Shown here in pieces: positions 1 to 7,999 of a stretch of 64,000 nucleotides of DNA. Position 1 is the stretch's first letter, and each line of letters starts with the position of its first letter. The notes beneath the pieces were generated by a model. The model saw nothing but the letters and a program-made list of their open reading frames with translations. It searched no databases and was not told the origin of the DNA. The DNA comes from CBDDBH01 sp965225625 (lineage in GTDB: Bacteria; Pseudomonadota; Gammaproteobacteria; JADZEE01): assembly GCA_965225625.1 (NCBI GenBank), contig CBDDBH010000024.1, positions 124,001-188,000 on the forward strand, given 5' to 3'. The position numbers were made by a program, and so were the translations under genes.

Positions 1-1233
1 GCAATCGATAACGACTGTGAACAGATCATCGCGCTGCAACGCGCTTTGTAATCGTGCCTGGTTAGGTGCGGACGCCACGGGGTTGGTGTTCCACACCAGC
101 AAGGACTTGAATTTCTCGGTATCAGCAAGCTGATCGGCAAAATCCATGTGGCTGACGGATAACGGTTCCGCCGTAGCAAGCTGCGCACCCGCCAGAGCGT
201 CAAAATCCAGGCCAAGTAGTGCCGGCGTCATGGTCATATAGCAGATCCCGGCGCCCGCTTTGCCGATATTGCCGGTCATAGCCGGTAACAACCCCACTGC
301 ACGCATGCAGTTGCCGCCGTTCACCTGGCGTTGGAACCCCTGACCTACCCACAACAAAGACGGACCGGCTCCATAGTGTTGCGCCGCCGCTTCGATCAAC
401 GCAGCGGGTACGCCGGTTTGTTGTTCGCCCCATGCGGGCGTGCATTGATCGATGAGTGGCTGTATTTCGGCTGCGCCCAGTGTGTGCTCATCGATGAATG
501 TCTCATTAAAATTGCCCTGTTGCTGGATGGCATGCAGCAGAGAGAAAGCCAGCGCCGCGTCACTGCCTGGATACAGTTGCAGGTGTATGTCAGCGGACGC
601 GGCCGTTTTGCTACGAATGGGATCAACAACAATCTTCGCCGCCTTAGATTCAACGAACCAGTTTTTATAGCTGTGCGGTCCTGAATGCGCGGGATTGGCA
701 CCCCAGATCATGACGCAGTTGGAATCTCGAATCGTGCGGGGATCGAATCCGACGTGCGACTCACCATATAGCAGGGTCAAGGCGGCGTGACCCGCTGCGT
801 TGCAGATACTATCCGGATCGACTTCTGCGGCGCCCATCTTCAGAAAAAACCGCATCGGGAATAGCAATGCGATCAGCGAAATCGTCCCCGAATAATGCGT
901 GTGGATGACTGGCCGGGGTCCGTGGTTTTCGATGTCGGCGCTAAGCCGGGCAGCAATAGTGTCAATCGCCTCCGCCCAACTGATCCGGGTGAACTCACCC
1001 GCGCCCTTCGCGCCGGTGCGCTTCAGCGGATACAGCAGTCGTGCGTTCTCATCCTGCCATACACCGTTGTAGGCAATGGCGCATTTGTTGCAGAGCCGTC
1101 CACGGGAGATTGGGTGCGTATCGTCACCCAGTACCCGGGTGATTTCCCCGTTTTTCTTTTCGATGCTGATCCCACAACCGTCGTAACAGTCTCGTGGACA
1201 GTTGCTCTTAATGACTTCCGTTACTGCCGACAT
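1..1233 (-). CDS. Molybdopterin oxidoreductase (formate dehydrogenase-like), N-terminal 411 residues; runs off the left edge
   Basis: Open from an ATG at 1233 to the window edge. The N-terminus has a 4Fe-4S site, C12-x3-C16-x3-C20 (CPRDCYDGCG) plus C48 in GRLCNKC. This is the Fe4S4 domain of the DMSO reductase/formate dehydrogenase family that binds the bis-MGD molybdenum cofactor. Cys144 in DPDSICNAAG sits where these enzymes carry the cysteine or selenocysteine Mo ligand, so this one is a cysteine form. No twin-arginine signal is visible, so the protein is probably cytoplasmic. The substrate cannot be told from this part. The gene starts 29 nt after the stop of the glutathione S-transferase gene broken by IS66, so the two were probably co-transcribed and the insertion may reduce its expression. 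The C-terminal half lies outside the window. Confidence 0.88.
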   Translation of the reverse strand, partial: MSAVTEVIKSNCPRDCYDGCGISIEKKNGEITRVLGDDTHPISRGRLCNKCAIAYNGVWQDENARLLYPLKRTGAKGAGEFTRISWAEAIDTIAARLSADIENHGPRPVIHTHYSGTISLIALLFPMRFFLKMGAAEVDPDSICNAAGHAALTLLYGESHVGFDPRTIRDSNCVMIWGANPAHSGPHSYKNWFVESKAAKIVVDPIRSKTAASADIHLQLYPGSDAALAFSLLHAIQQQGNFNETFIDEHTLGAAEIQPLIDQCTPAWGEQQTGVPAALIEAAAQHYGAGPSLLWVGQGFQRQVNGGNCMRAVGLLPAMTGNIGKAGAGICYMTMTPALLGLDFDALAGAQLATAEPLSVSHMDFADQLADTEKFKSLLVWNTNPVASAPNQARLQSALQRDDLFTVVIDC

Positions 1234-1262
1234 AGCTTGCCCTCAAATATTTCCGATCAGTC

Positions 1263-1500
1263 TTACCTGAACTCGTTGTACGTATTCGTTACCCATGCCA
1301 GCTTGCTTGAAAATTCTTTAATCACCGCTTCTATCGGCTGCGGAAATTGTTTCGGCCAGTCCAAACCATATTGCTTGGGTGTGCACAATGGCGCCAGCAG
1401 CGAGGCGCCCGCCAGATCCGCGCGCGAAAATTGGTCACCGACGAAGAACGGTCGATCTTGTAAGTGTACGTGTACTTTGTCGATAGCGCGTCTGAGTATC
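1263..1500 (-). pseudogene. Glutathione S-transferase, C-terminal remnant cut off by IS66
   Basis: On the minus strand this stretch reads as a GST C-terminal helical domain (about 78 residues, ending KLAWVTNTYNEFR and a TAA at 1263-1265). It includes the family pattern RPFFVGDQFSRADL. It has no start of its own, and its upstream edge is the IS66 end at 1501. Removing 1493-3893 (the element plus one 8-bp duplicate) joins it in frame to the N-terminal fragment at 3894-4389, giving a 241-residue GST. The gene is therefore a recent insertional pseudogene. The fragment lies just upstream of the molybdopterin oxidoreductase start at 1233. Confidence 0.88.
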
Positions 1501-1586
1501 GTAAGCGCAACGTGAACCGCACCCTATCGGTTGAACTGTGTTGAGTGTAAAGGATCTCCGTTTGCTCAATAACGGAGGACCAGAGG

Positions 1587-1886
1587 ATGAGGCGACGCAC
1601 AAAATCGGACTGGGAAGCGGTGTTTCAGGCACAAGCCAAAAGTGGCATGACCGCAGCGACGTTCTGCCGCGAACAAGGCATTAATGCGAAGTACTTTAGT
1701 CTGCGCCGCCGTCAGTTAAGCGCGGCGCCGGAGAAGCAGGTGTCGCGTTTCGTGCCGGTATCGGTAGAACGAAGCAGTCACAGCGAGACGATAACCGTGC
1801 GTTACGCAGACAGCGCGACGCTGGAGCTGCCAGTGGGTGTAGAGCCGCGCTGGTTGGCGCAGTTGCTGCAAGCGCTGCGAGATTGA
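1587..1886 (+). CDS. tnpA: IS66 TnpA (Orf1-type DNA-binding accessory protein)
   Basis: 99 residues. The N-terminal half (KSDWEAVFQAQAKSGMTAATFCREQGI) is the helix-turn-helix seen in IS66 Orf1 proteins; the rest is a basic linker and a short C-terminal stretch. The ATG at 1587 follows a GGAGG/GAGG ribosome site. It ends 3 nt before tnpB. Full-length IS66 elements need this protein together with TnpB for efficient transposition, although its exact role is not settled. Confidence 0.93.
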   Translation: MRRRTKSDWEAVFQAQAKSGMTAATFCREQGINAKYFSLRRRQLSAAPEKQVSRFVPVSVERSSHSETITVRYADSATLELPVGVEPRWLAQLLQALRD

Positions 1887-1889
1887 GCG

Positions 1890-2246
1890 ATGGAGATGTT
1901 TCGAGAGGTCTCGGCGGTGTACCTGCATCGTGAGCCGGTGGATTTCCGCAAATCGATAAATGGCTTGTCGGTGATCGTGGAAAGCGAGATGAGCTTGTCC
2001 CCGTTTTCCGGTGCAGTGTTTGTATTTTGTAATCGTCATCGCAATAAATTGAAAGTGCTTTACTGGGACCAAAGTGGCTTTGCACTTTGGTACAAGCGCC
2101 TTGAGAAAGAGAAATTCCATTGGCCGCGACGCTGGCCCGAGGCGGTGGTGACGTTAACGCAAACGCAACTGCATTGGCTATTGGATGGCTATGATATTAC
2201 GCAGATGCAAGCGCATCATTCATTGCACTATTCGAGTATTTTATAA
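1890..2246 (+). CDS. tnpB: IS66 TnpB (Orf2 accessory protein)
   Basis: 118 residues with the strongly conserved TnpB signatures REPVDFRKSINGL near the N-terminus and FCNRHRNKLKVLYWDQSGF in the middle, followed by YKRLEKEKFHWP. The length is normal for the family. It lies between tnpA and tnpC and is probably translated from the same transcript. Its biochemical function is unknown, but it is diagnostic of IS66. Confidence 0.96.
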   Translation: MEMFREVSAVYLHREPVDFRKSINGLSVIVESEMSLSPFSGAVFVFCNRHRNKLKVLYWDQSGFALWYKRLEKEKFHWPRRWPEAVVTLTQTQLHWLLDGYDITQMQAHHSLHYSSIL

Positions 2247-2281
2247 AGACTGAGATCGACGCATCGGGTATACTGTAAGGC

Positions 2282-3865
2282 ATGTCGAGTGTGCTGGGTC
2301 AGCTGCCCGATGACGTTGAAGCGCTGAAGACATTCATCGCTAATCAAGCGACAACACTGGCTGGTATAACTGCTCGCAACGAGCAGTTGCAGCAAGAGAA
2401 CCAGCACTACAAATCGCAAGTCATTGTCCTGCAAGAGCAGTTAAACATTGCATTGGCGAAGCGTTTTGCCTCGCGTAGCGAGCAGTTATCACCGGATCAA
2501 ATCCGCTTGTTCGATGAAGCGGAATCGACAGCGTGCGCAGAGGCTGAGGTTGTCCCTGAAGAAAGCGTCGCGGTATCAGCGCATCTTCGCAAGAGGGGTG
2601 GTCGCAAGCCGTTACCCCAGCGTCTACCGCGCATCGAGGTGGTTCATGAACTGCCCGAGCACGAGCGTCGTTGCGAGCACGATGGTCGGTTACTCGCGGA
2701 GATAGGCGAGGTCGTTTCTGAGCAGCTGGATATTGTGCCGGCGAAGATCCAGGTGCTGCGTCATATCCGCAAACAATACGCGTGCGATTGCGGGCAGTGC
2801 ATCAAGACGGCGCCGTTACCGGCGCAACCGATCCCCAAGAGTATGGCCTCGCCGGGCTTGCTGGCGCACATTACAGTGTGCAAGTACGCCGATGCGTTAC
2901 CGCTGTACCGTCAGGAGAGGATATCACAGCGCATCGGTGTGGATATCCCCCGAGCGACGCTGGCGAATTGGATGATACGGGCGGGTCAGTTAGTGCAGCC
3001 GCTGATTAATCTCATGCGGGATCGTTTGCTCGACTATGACATTGTGCAGATGGATGAAACGCCGGTACAGGTTTTGAGGGAAGCGGGTCGTCGGGCGCAA
3101 TCGAAATCCTACTTGTGGGTGCAGCGCGGTGGTCCGCCGGATGGGCGGGTGATTTTGTATGACTACGACCCCTCGAGAAGCGGCGCTGTTCCCCAACGCT
3201 TGCTGGCAGGCTACTCGGGCTATTTACAGACGGATGGGTATGAGGGCTACAACGCGGTGGTGGCGGGGAATGGACTTAAGCAGCTGGGTTGTATGGCCCA
3301 TGCGCGTCGTCGCTTTGACGAGGCAGTGAAGGCGCAGGGTAAGCGCAAGCGACGCGGTAAGGCGTGGCGTGGGCTGTCGTTCATCCAGGCGTTGTACCGC
3401 GTTGAGAAACAGGCCCGGTCGATGACGCCACAACAACGCTATGCGTATAGGAACGTGCAGGCCAAGCCTATCCTGGACAAGCTGCGCAGCTGGCTAGATG
3501 ACACACTATCCCAAGTGCCGCCGAAGGGTGCGGTGGGGAACGCGTTGCGTTATTTGCACGAACAATGGGACAAGCTCACGTGTTATCTGGATGACGGGCG
3601 CTTGGAGATCGACAACAATTTGTGCGAGAACGCGGTTCGTCCCTTTGTGATGGGTCGCAAGGCCTGGTTATTCAGCGACTCGGTGGCTGGGGTCAGCGCA
3701 TCGGCGAATCTTTATTCCTTGATCGAGACCGCGAAGGCACACGGTTTAGAGCCCTATGCGTACTTGCGTGAGGTGTTTACGAAACTACCTGGCGCGACAA
3801 CGGTAGAGGACATCGAGGCGCTGTCGCCGGGCACCATCAACATCGAGCACATCAATCCCCGCTGA
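2282..3865 (+). CDS. tnpC: IS66 transposase TnpC (DDE)
   Basis: 527 residues. Order of parts: N-terminal coiled coil (about residues 15-65, rich in leucine and glutamine), a zinc-finger-like IS66 region (CEHDGRLL to CDCGQC), then the DDE core. Catalytic candidates are D in QMDETPVQVL, D in LQTDGYEGYN and E in NNLCENAVRPF, with the IS66 C-terminal tail after the last. It cuts and joins the element ends. The frame is intact and ends 28 nt before the right terminus. Confidence 0.97.
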   Translation: MSSVLGQLPDDVEALKTFIANQATTLAGITARNEQLQQENQHYKSQVIVLQEQLNIALAKRFASRSEQLSPDQIRLFDEAESTACAEAEVVPEESVAVSAHLRKRGGRKPLPQRLPRIEVVHELPEHERRCEHDGRLLAEIGEVVSEQLDIVPAKIQVLRHIRKQYACDCGQCIKTAPLPAQPIPKSMASPGLLAHITVCKYADALPLYRQERISQRIGVDIPRATLANWMIRAGQLVQPLINLMRDRLLDYDIVQMDETPVQVLREAGRRAQSKSYLWVQRGGPPDGRVILYDYDPSRSGAVPQRLLAGYSGYLQTDGYEGYNAVVAGNGLKQLGCMAHARRRFDEAVKAQGKRKRRGKAWRGLSFIQALYRVEKQARSMTPQQRYAYRNVQAKPILDKLRSWLDDTLSQVPPKGAVGNALRYLHEQWDKLTCYLDDGRLEIDNNLCENAVRPFVMGRKAWLFSDSVAGVSASANLYSLIETAKAHGLEPYAYLREVFTKLPGATTVEDIEALSPGTINIEHINPR

Positions 3866-3893
3866 GCAAGAGCGTTGTTCGCTTTGCGCTTAC

Positions 3894-4389
3894 TGAGTAT
3901 CTCCATCGATTCGTTTGCGGTCGTCTCGTTTATATCCATAACAGCGCGCATGCGTTCCCGTAACTTGGGGAAAGTTAGTTTCATCAACAACGGCCCATAC
4001 CAAGGACCCTTGTCGGTGAAAAATGGAACTACGACTGCCGGGTGTTCGAGTAATTCGTGGTAAATGACCCGTCTGAGATGGATACCGATGTCCTCATCGA
4101 GAAAACGTTCCCACTCCAATGCTTGTTGCTTGAGCTCTGGAACTTCGGGTGTCAGCGGCTGTTCTGCGAATGCTTGGTCGAGATAGGTAATTATGTCGGC
4201 CGAGTTTTGAACCGCCTTGCCGTCATGAACAAGGACCGGGACGGATGAGCGTTTCGCGAGTTTGGTGATCTTTCTAATGTGCAGACCGGGCAGCAGATTC
4301 TCTATGCGATAGGTAAGCTTTTTGTGATCCAGCGCCCAGCGCACCTTTTCGCAGTAGTGGGAGATGGGGAATTGGTAGAGGGTTAGCAT
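3894..4389 (-). pseudogene. Glutathione S-transferase, N-terminal fragment truncated by IS66
   Basis: From the ATG at 4389 this reads MLTLYQFPISHYCEKVRW, a thioredoxin-fold GST N-terminal domain with a possible catalytic Ser/Cys in SHYC, followed by SVPVLVHDGKAVQNSADI, the cis-proline and glutathione-binding stretch. After about 165 residues the frame runs into IS66 at 3893; the hybrid frame goes on a further 46 codons into the IS end before a stop at 3754. An upstream in-frame start at 4476 would add 29 unconserved residues and is not favoured. The reconstructed gene (with 1263-1492) encodes 241 residues. Confidence 0.88.
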
Positions 4390-4503
4390 TGGGTGGCTAT
4401 TATAATACCCCCTCATCCTGTCCTTCGCCCTCAAGGTAGAAGGGACCCTTCGTTTCAATCTGTGCAGCTTGTTCAATCGGTATGAATTCTATGGGCTACC
4501 CAT

Positions 4504-4532
4504 AAAAAAACCCCGCCGATCGGCGGGGTTTT
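4504..4532 (-). terminator. Rho-independent terminator of the cold shock gene
   Basis: CCCCGCCG (4511-4518) pairs perfectly with CGGCGGGG (4521-4528) over a 2-nt gap. On the minus strand the hairpin is followed by seven T residues. It lies 24 nt after the stop of the cold shock gene at 4556. The plus strand has only four T residues after it, so any activity in that direction would be weaker. Confidence 0.85.
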
Positions 4533-4555
4533 AGTACGGGCTTTATTTTGCCCGA

Positions 4556-4759
4556 TTAGACTGGGACGACGTTGGTAGCGGCCAAGCCCTTTGGGGTCTT
4601 TTCAACTTCGTAGGTAATTTTCTGCCCCTCGGCCAGGCTCTTGAATCCGGAACCGCTGATCGCGGAGTGATGCACGAAGACATCCTCACCACCATCTTCA
4701 GGAGAAATGAACCCAAAGCCCTTACTGTCGTTAAACCACTTCACTGTTCCTGCTTTCAC
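4556..4759 (-). CDS. CspA-family cold shock protein
   Basis: 67 residues, the normal size of CspA proteins: a single five-stranded OB fold binding single-stranded RNA/DNA. RNP1 (KGFGFI) and RNP2 (VFVHH) are both present. The start is a GTG at 4759, chosen because AGAGAGG lies 8 nt upstream and the protein then begins VKAGTVKWF as usual; an in-frame ATG at 4807 would add 16 unconserved residues. It is monocistronic, with its own terminator. The 232 nt upstream (4760-4991) contain no convincing gene and would hold the promoter and 5' leader, which in this family often mediates cold control; this was not verified here. Confidence 0.95.
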   Translation of the reverse strand: MKAGTVKWFNDSKGFGFISPEDGGEDVFVHHSAISGSGFKSLAEGQKITYEVEKTPKGLAATNVVPV

Positions 4760-4991
4760 TATGTAAACCTCTCTAAAAGAAAAACGTAATAGTGCAGCAC
4801 CCTGCAATTCATTTTGCGGTACCGACCACTAAGAAACAGGAAGACGAACCGGAAAACGCTGGCGGGATATTCTGCGACCCGCGCAGGTTAGCGTGTCTAT
4901 TAGCCAAAAGCCAGCGCCAATTGTCCGATGCCGTATCGAATTCACCGCCTACCACATTCGCATTGCGCAACGCCCGCATGCGTTATGCCGT

Positions 4992-6245
4992 CTAAGCATC
5001 CGTAACCAGCATAAGATCGGGGTACCTGGGCAGTGTTACATTCGTCATGCCTGCTAAAGCGGTCACCGTAGCGCAGATCACCAATATCACGGTATAGGCG
5101 CCCGTTGACTCGTATATGACGCCATAGCCGTAGGGTCCAAGCGCACCGCCGAGCAGAAATGCAGCGAATAGCATGCCGTAGATCTGCCCGAAATAGCGCA
5201 GCCCGAAATAGCGTCCAACGAGATAGGCGAGCAGATCGAGTTCTGCGCCGATTCCCACGCCGACTAACGCGGCAGCAACGAACGCCAAAGCGCCGTTCAC
5301 GCCCGTCGCCAACAGTCCGAGCCCCGACGCAGCCAGAAGCATGCATACGAGTGCGACGTGCGGCCCAAACAATCGATCCAGCAAATAGCCGATGACAAGC
5401 CGGGAAATGATGACGGCAATCCCGATCGTTGCGGCAGCATACGCGGCCTCGCTACTACTCATGCCGCGGTCGTGCAGCATGGGCACGAGATGCGGCATCA
5501 GTCCGAACAAACAGAATGAAAACACGGCGAAGATCACCGCCAGTGTCCAGAAAAGCCGCGTACGAAGGGCTTCAGCGCGCGTGATACCCACTGCAGGCGT
5601 CACCGCCTTGTCCGATTCGGCCGCGCCGCCGTCGGCTCGCAAACCCATCTCTGCCGGCGATTCCCGAATGACAAGATAGATGACAGGTAAAGCGATCAAC
5701 ACGCACACGGCGGCAAGCACGAGGTAACCGGCGCGCCAACCAGCCTGATGGATGGCTAACTGCACCAGTGGCGGCACGTAGGCAAACCCCAATCCGTTGC
5801 CTGTCATTGCAATGCCCAGCGCCAACCCGCGGCGTCGCTCGAACCACAACGACAAGGTGCGCAAATACGGCAGGCTGTTGGCACCAGCGGTCAGCGCGCC
5901 GATCAAAGTGAAAAGCAGGTACAGGTGCCACAGTTTGGTAACGGTTACAGTAATGGACGTTAATCCTACGCTCAGGATGAGCAAAGACGGTATTAACAGT
6001 CGCCTGCTGCCGAAGCGATCCACTAATTGTCCCAGGATCGGCATGGCCAACGCGCTGGACACCGTGAAAAACATCGCCGCAAGACTTATTTCGGCGCGGT
6101 CCCAACCGAACTCATGCTCGAAGGGGACCATGAACATGCCCAACGAGCCGTAGATAAAAGCGCCTGGATTGGTCGATAAACAAAAAACGCAGGCAACAAC
6201 CACCCACCATCCGTAGAAGATCCGTCCCGGGTTACGCGCCTCCAC
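4992..6245 (-). CDS. MFS transporter, monocarboxylate/oxalate-formate antiporter type
   Basis: 417 residues with about 12 membrane segments. The N-terminus FYGWWVVVACVF and the loop GQLVDRFGSRRL (an MFS motif A variant) resemble the MCT/OxlT branch that moves carboxylates across the inner membrane. It starts 37 nt after the stop of the Rieske oxygenase gene on the same strand, so the two probably form an operon, with the transporter importing the oxygenase substrate or exporting a related acid. The substrate is not deducible. Confidence 0.88.
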   Translation of the reverse strand: MEARNPGRIFYGWWVVVACVFCLSTNPGAFIYGSLGMFMVPFEHEFGWDRAEISLAAMFFTVSSALAMPILGQLVDRFGSRRLLIPSLLILSVGLTSITVTVTKLWHLYLLFTLIGALTAGANSLPYLRTLSLWFERRRGLALGIAMTGNGLGFAYVPPLVQLAIHQAGWRAGYLVLAAVCVLIALPVIYLVIRESPAEMGLRADGGAAESDKAVTPAVGITRAEALRTRLFWTLAVIFAVFSFCLFGLMPHLVPMLHDRGMSSSEAAYAAATIGIAVIISRLVIGYLLDRLFGPHVALVCMLLAASGLGLLATGVNGALAFVAAALVGVGIGAELDLLAYLVGRYFGLRYFGQIYGMLFAAFLLGGALGPYGYGVIYESTGAYTVILVICATVTALAGMTNVTLPRYPDLMLVTDA

Positions 6246-6282
6246 GGCCCCTACCGACAGAGCAGCGTGGAAGCTGGCGTGG

Positions 6283-7590
6283 TCACAACGGAGTCAACGT
6301 ATACAGATCAGAGCGTTCGAGCGCGCGGCAGAAATCCTCGTTGCTGGTCTCCCCAGATACGGTTTGCGTGCCGGCGACTGCGTGGCGCAAAGCGTCGTTG
6401 ACCGAGTCACGCACTACGCCGGGTGGATCTTCACCCGCCGCGACGGCATCCATGGCTTCCAGTAATAAACGCCGGGCACGAATGATGGCCACATCGGATG
6501 TCACTAAATGCTCCTGCGCATGGTCGTGGATCGCGCCCTGAGTCTCGATGACCATGACATCGTGCACCGGTATACAGTGCCCCAAACCTGTATAGGTCGA
6601 GGTCTTCATTTCAGCGCGATCCTGCAGGTAGCGATTACCGGCATTTCGTATTGGCACATCGCCGGGCAATTTCTCCGCGTCACATAAATCGCTGATGTAC
6701 GCTTTATCAATACGCTGGCTACTGTGAAACGTGTATTCGAATCGCCAATGGTGGGTATCATCGATTGGCGTCTGCCAAACCAATGACGCACCGCCGGGCC
6801 CAAGTGCGGTGTCAAATCCATTAACTAAACTGGCATTGGGCATGATGAAATTCGACAGACGCAGAAGCTTGCGCGCGTCCTCGGTCACCCGCTCAGCGAT
6901 GATCTTGAAGCCGAAATCGGTGTCATCGACGTACAAGCGTGGCGCGGTATCGGCCTGAAATACGGCGTTTATGACCGCCTCCCCCGGGTCTTCGGGGCGC
7001 TCCATGAAGCGGTGTAAATAGGCGGTGTGTACGGGATCCAAGCCGCCTTCGAGGCTCTGTAAAAAATTACAACACGTGTGCCAGCGGATGCAGATCCGAT
7101 ACTCCGAGGGCGCGAGCAACGCAGGATGACTCGGCATAAGCGGCGGTTCGCCTGGACCCATGTATGCCCAAATCGTATCCGCGAGATCAGCGCATGGGTA
7201 AGCCAATTGCCGGATCTTGTCGCGATACTCACCGCCCCCCGGCTCGCCCGGTTGCTCAAGGCAACGGCCGTCGCGATCGTAGAGCCAGCCGTGATAGATA
7301 CACCGTAATCCTCCGTCTTCCACCCGGCCGTAACTGAGATCCGCACAACGATGCGCGCATTTACTTCCGAGTAATCCGGGACGACCGCCGGCGTCACGAA
7401 ACAGCACCAAATCTTCGCCCAGAAGGCGGGTCGCCAGCGGCGCGTCGTCTACCGCCACGTCCGTGCTCAGTGCTATTGGCTGCCAGTAGCAGCGTAACAA
7501 CTCGCCCATGGGCGTGCCCGGTCCTACGCGAGTGAGGCGTTCACCAGACTCACGCAGGCCAGAAGCACTTTCGGATTCAATCTCTGACAT
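6283..7590 (-). CDS. Rieske non-heme iron oxygenase, alpha subunit (phthalate 4,5-dioxygenase-like)
   Basis: 435 residues from the ATG at 7590 (an in-frame TTG at 7599 is less likely). The N-terminal Rieske centre is CAHRC...CIYHGW, with C-x-H and C-x2-H ligands. The catalytic domain has NFLQSLEGGLDPVHTAYLH, where two His and an Asp bind mononuclear iron, in the arrangement of the phthalate/vanillate/carbazole group (PMGELLRCYWQP near the N-terminus). It would hydroxylate an aromatic acid using electrons from a separate reductase, which is not encoded nearby. It is followed by the MFS gene in a probable operon and is divergent from the gene at 7685. Confidence 0.92.
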   Translation of the reverse strand: MSEIESESASGLRESGERLTRVGPGTPMGELLRCYWQPIALSTDVAVDDAPLATRLLGEDLVLFRDAGGRPGLLGSKCAHRCADLSYGRVEDGGLRCIYHGWLYDRDGRCLEQPGEPGGGEYRDKIRQLAYPCADLADTIWAYMGPGEPPLMPSHPALLAPSEYRICIRWHTCCNFLQSLEGGLDPVHTAYLHRFMERPEDPGEAVINAVFQADTAPRLYVDDTDFGFKIIAERVTEDARKLLRLSNFIMPNASLVNGFDTALGPGGASLVWQTPIDDTHHWRFEYTFHSSQRIDKAYISDLCDAEKLPGDVPIRNAGNRYLQDRAEMKTSTYTGLGHCIPVHDVMVIETQGAIHDHAQEHLVTSDVAIIRARRLLLEAMDAVAAGEDPPGVVRDSVNDALRHAVAGTQTVSGETSNEDFCRALERSDLYTLTPL

Positions 7591-7684
7591 AGCGATCAAT
7601 CATCAGGTCCAGCTTCATGCGATAACCCAAGTATCTGCCAAATACGAATAATGTGACAATATCGATGTTAGTGGAGGCCCCCTC

Positions 7685-7999
7685 ATGATTACAGCCATTG
7701 TTGAATACGCGCTACCGCCCTCAATTGGCCGCCAGGAATGTCTTGAGCACTTCACCAAGATTGCTCCCGGGTTTCGGCAACAACCGGGATTCCTACGCAA
7801 GCACTTCATCTACAACGATGCCGGCATCGGCGGCGGTACCTATTTGTGGGAAACACAAGAGGACGCCGAGCGCTTTTATTCAGGGCCGTGGCTGGATGGC
7901 ATTCGCACTCGCTACGGCGTCGATCCCAAAATCACGTATTTTGAAACACTGGTGATCTGCGACGCGGCAGAGGAAGAGATTTATACAGCCGCCGGCTAA
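7685..7999 (+). CDS. YdhR/ABM-like dimeric alpha-beta barrel protein
   Basis: 104 residues. The pattern MITAIVEYALP...PGFLRKHFIYND...GGTYLWETQEDAERFYSGPW is that of the YdhR-like putative monooxygenase group, small ferredoxin-like folds that act as dimers. GTGGAGG sits about 10 nt before the ATG. The gene is divergent from the Rieske oxygenase, and its last 4 nt overlap the end of the convergent decarboxylase gene. A monooxygenase activity is only suggested by family; some members bind ligands without known catalysis. Confidence 0.75.
   Translation: MITAIVEYALPPSIGRQECLEHFTKIAPGFRQQPGFLRKHFIYNDAGIGGGTYLWETQEDAERFYSGPWLDGIRTRYGVDPKITYFETLVICDAAEEEIYTAAG

Larger units (their letters stand above)
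1501..3893 (+). mobile_element. Complete IS66-family insertion sequence with 8-bp target duplication
   Basis: The element is 2393 bp with three plus-strand genes in the classic IS66 order (tnpA, tnpB, tnpC). The left end reads gtaagcgcaacgtgaaccgc and the right end, on the opposite strand, gtaagcgcaaagcgaacaac: imperfect terminal inverted repeats beginning GTAAGCG, typical of IS66. The flanks are identical 8-mers, tgagtatc at 1493-1500 and at 3894-3901, the target duplication length of the family. It sits inside a minus-strand GST gene. All three reading frames are intact, so the copy may still be active. Confidence 0.97.

Noticed and set aside
801..806. Selenocysteine at the Mo ligand of the formate dehydrogenase-like protein
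   Set aside because: The codon at the ligand position (Cys144) is TGC, and no in-frame TGA is present in the visible part.
895..1515. 206-codon plus-strand frame
   Set aside because: It is antisense to the molybdopterin oxidoreductase and GST remnant, which show clear family motifs.
4792..4995. 67-codon plus-strand frame upstream of the cold shock gene
   Set aside because: No ribosome site or homology; the area is better explained as promoter and leader.
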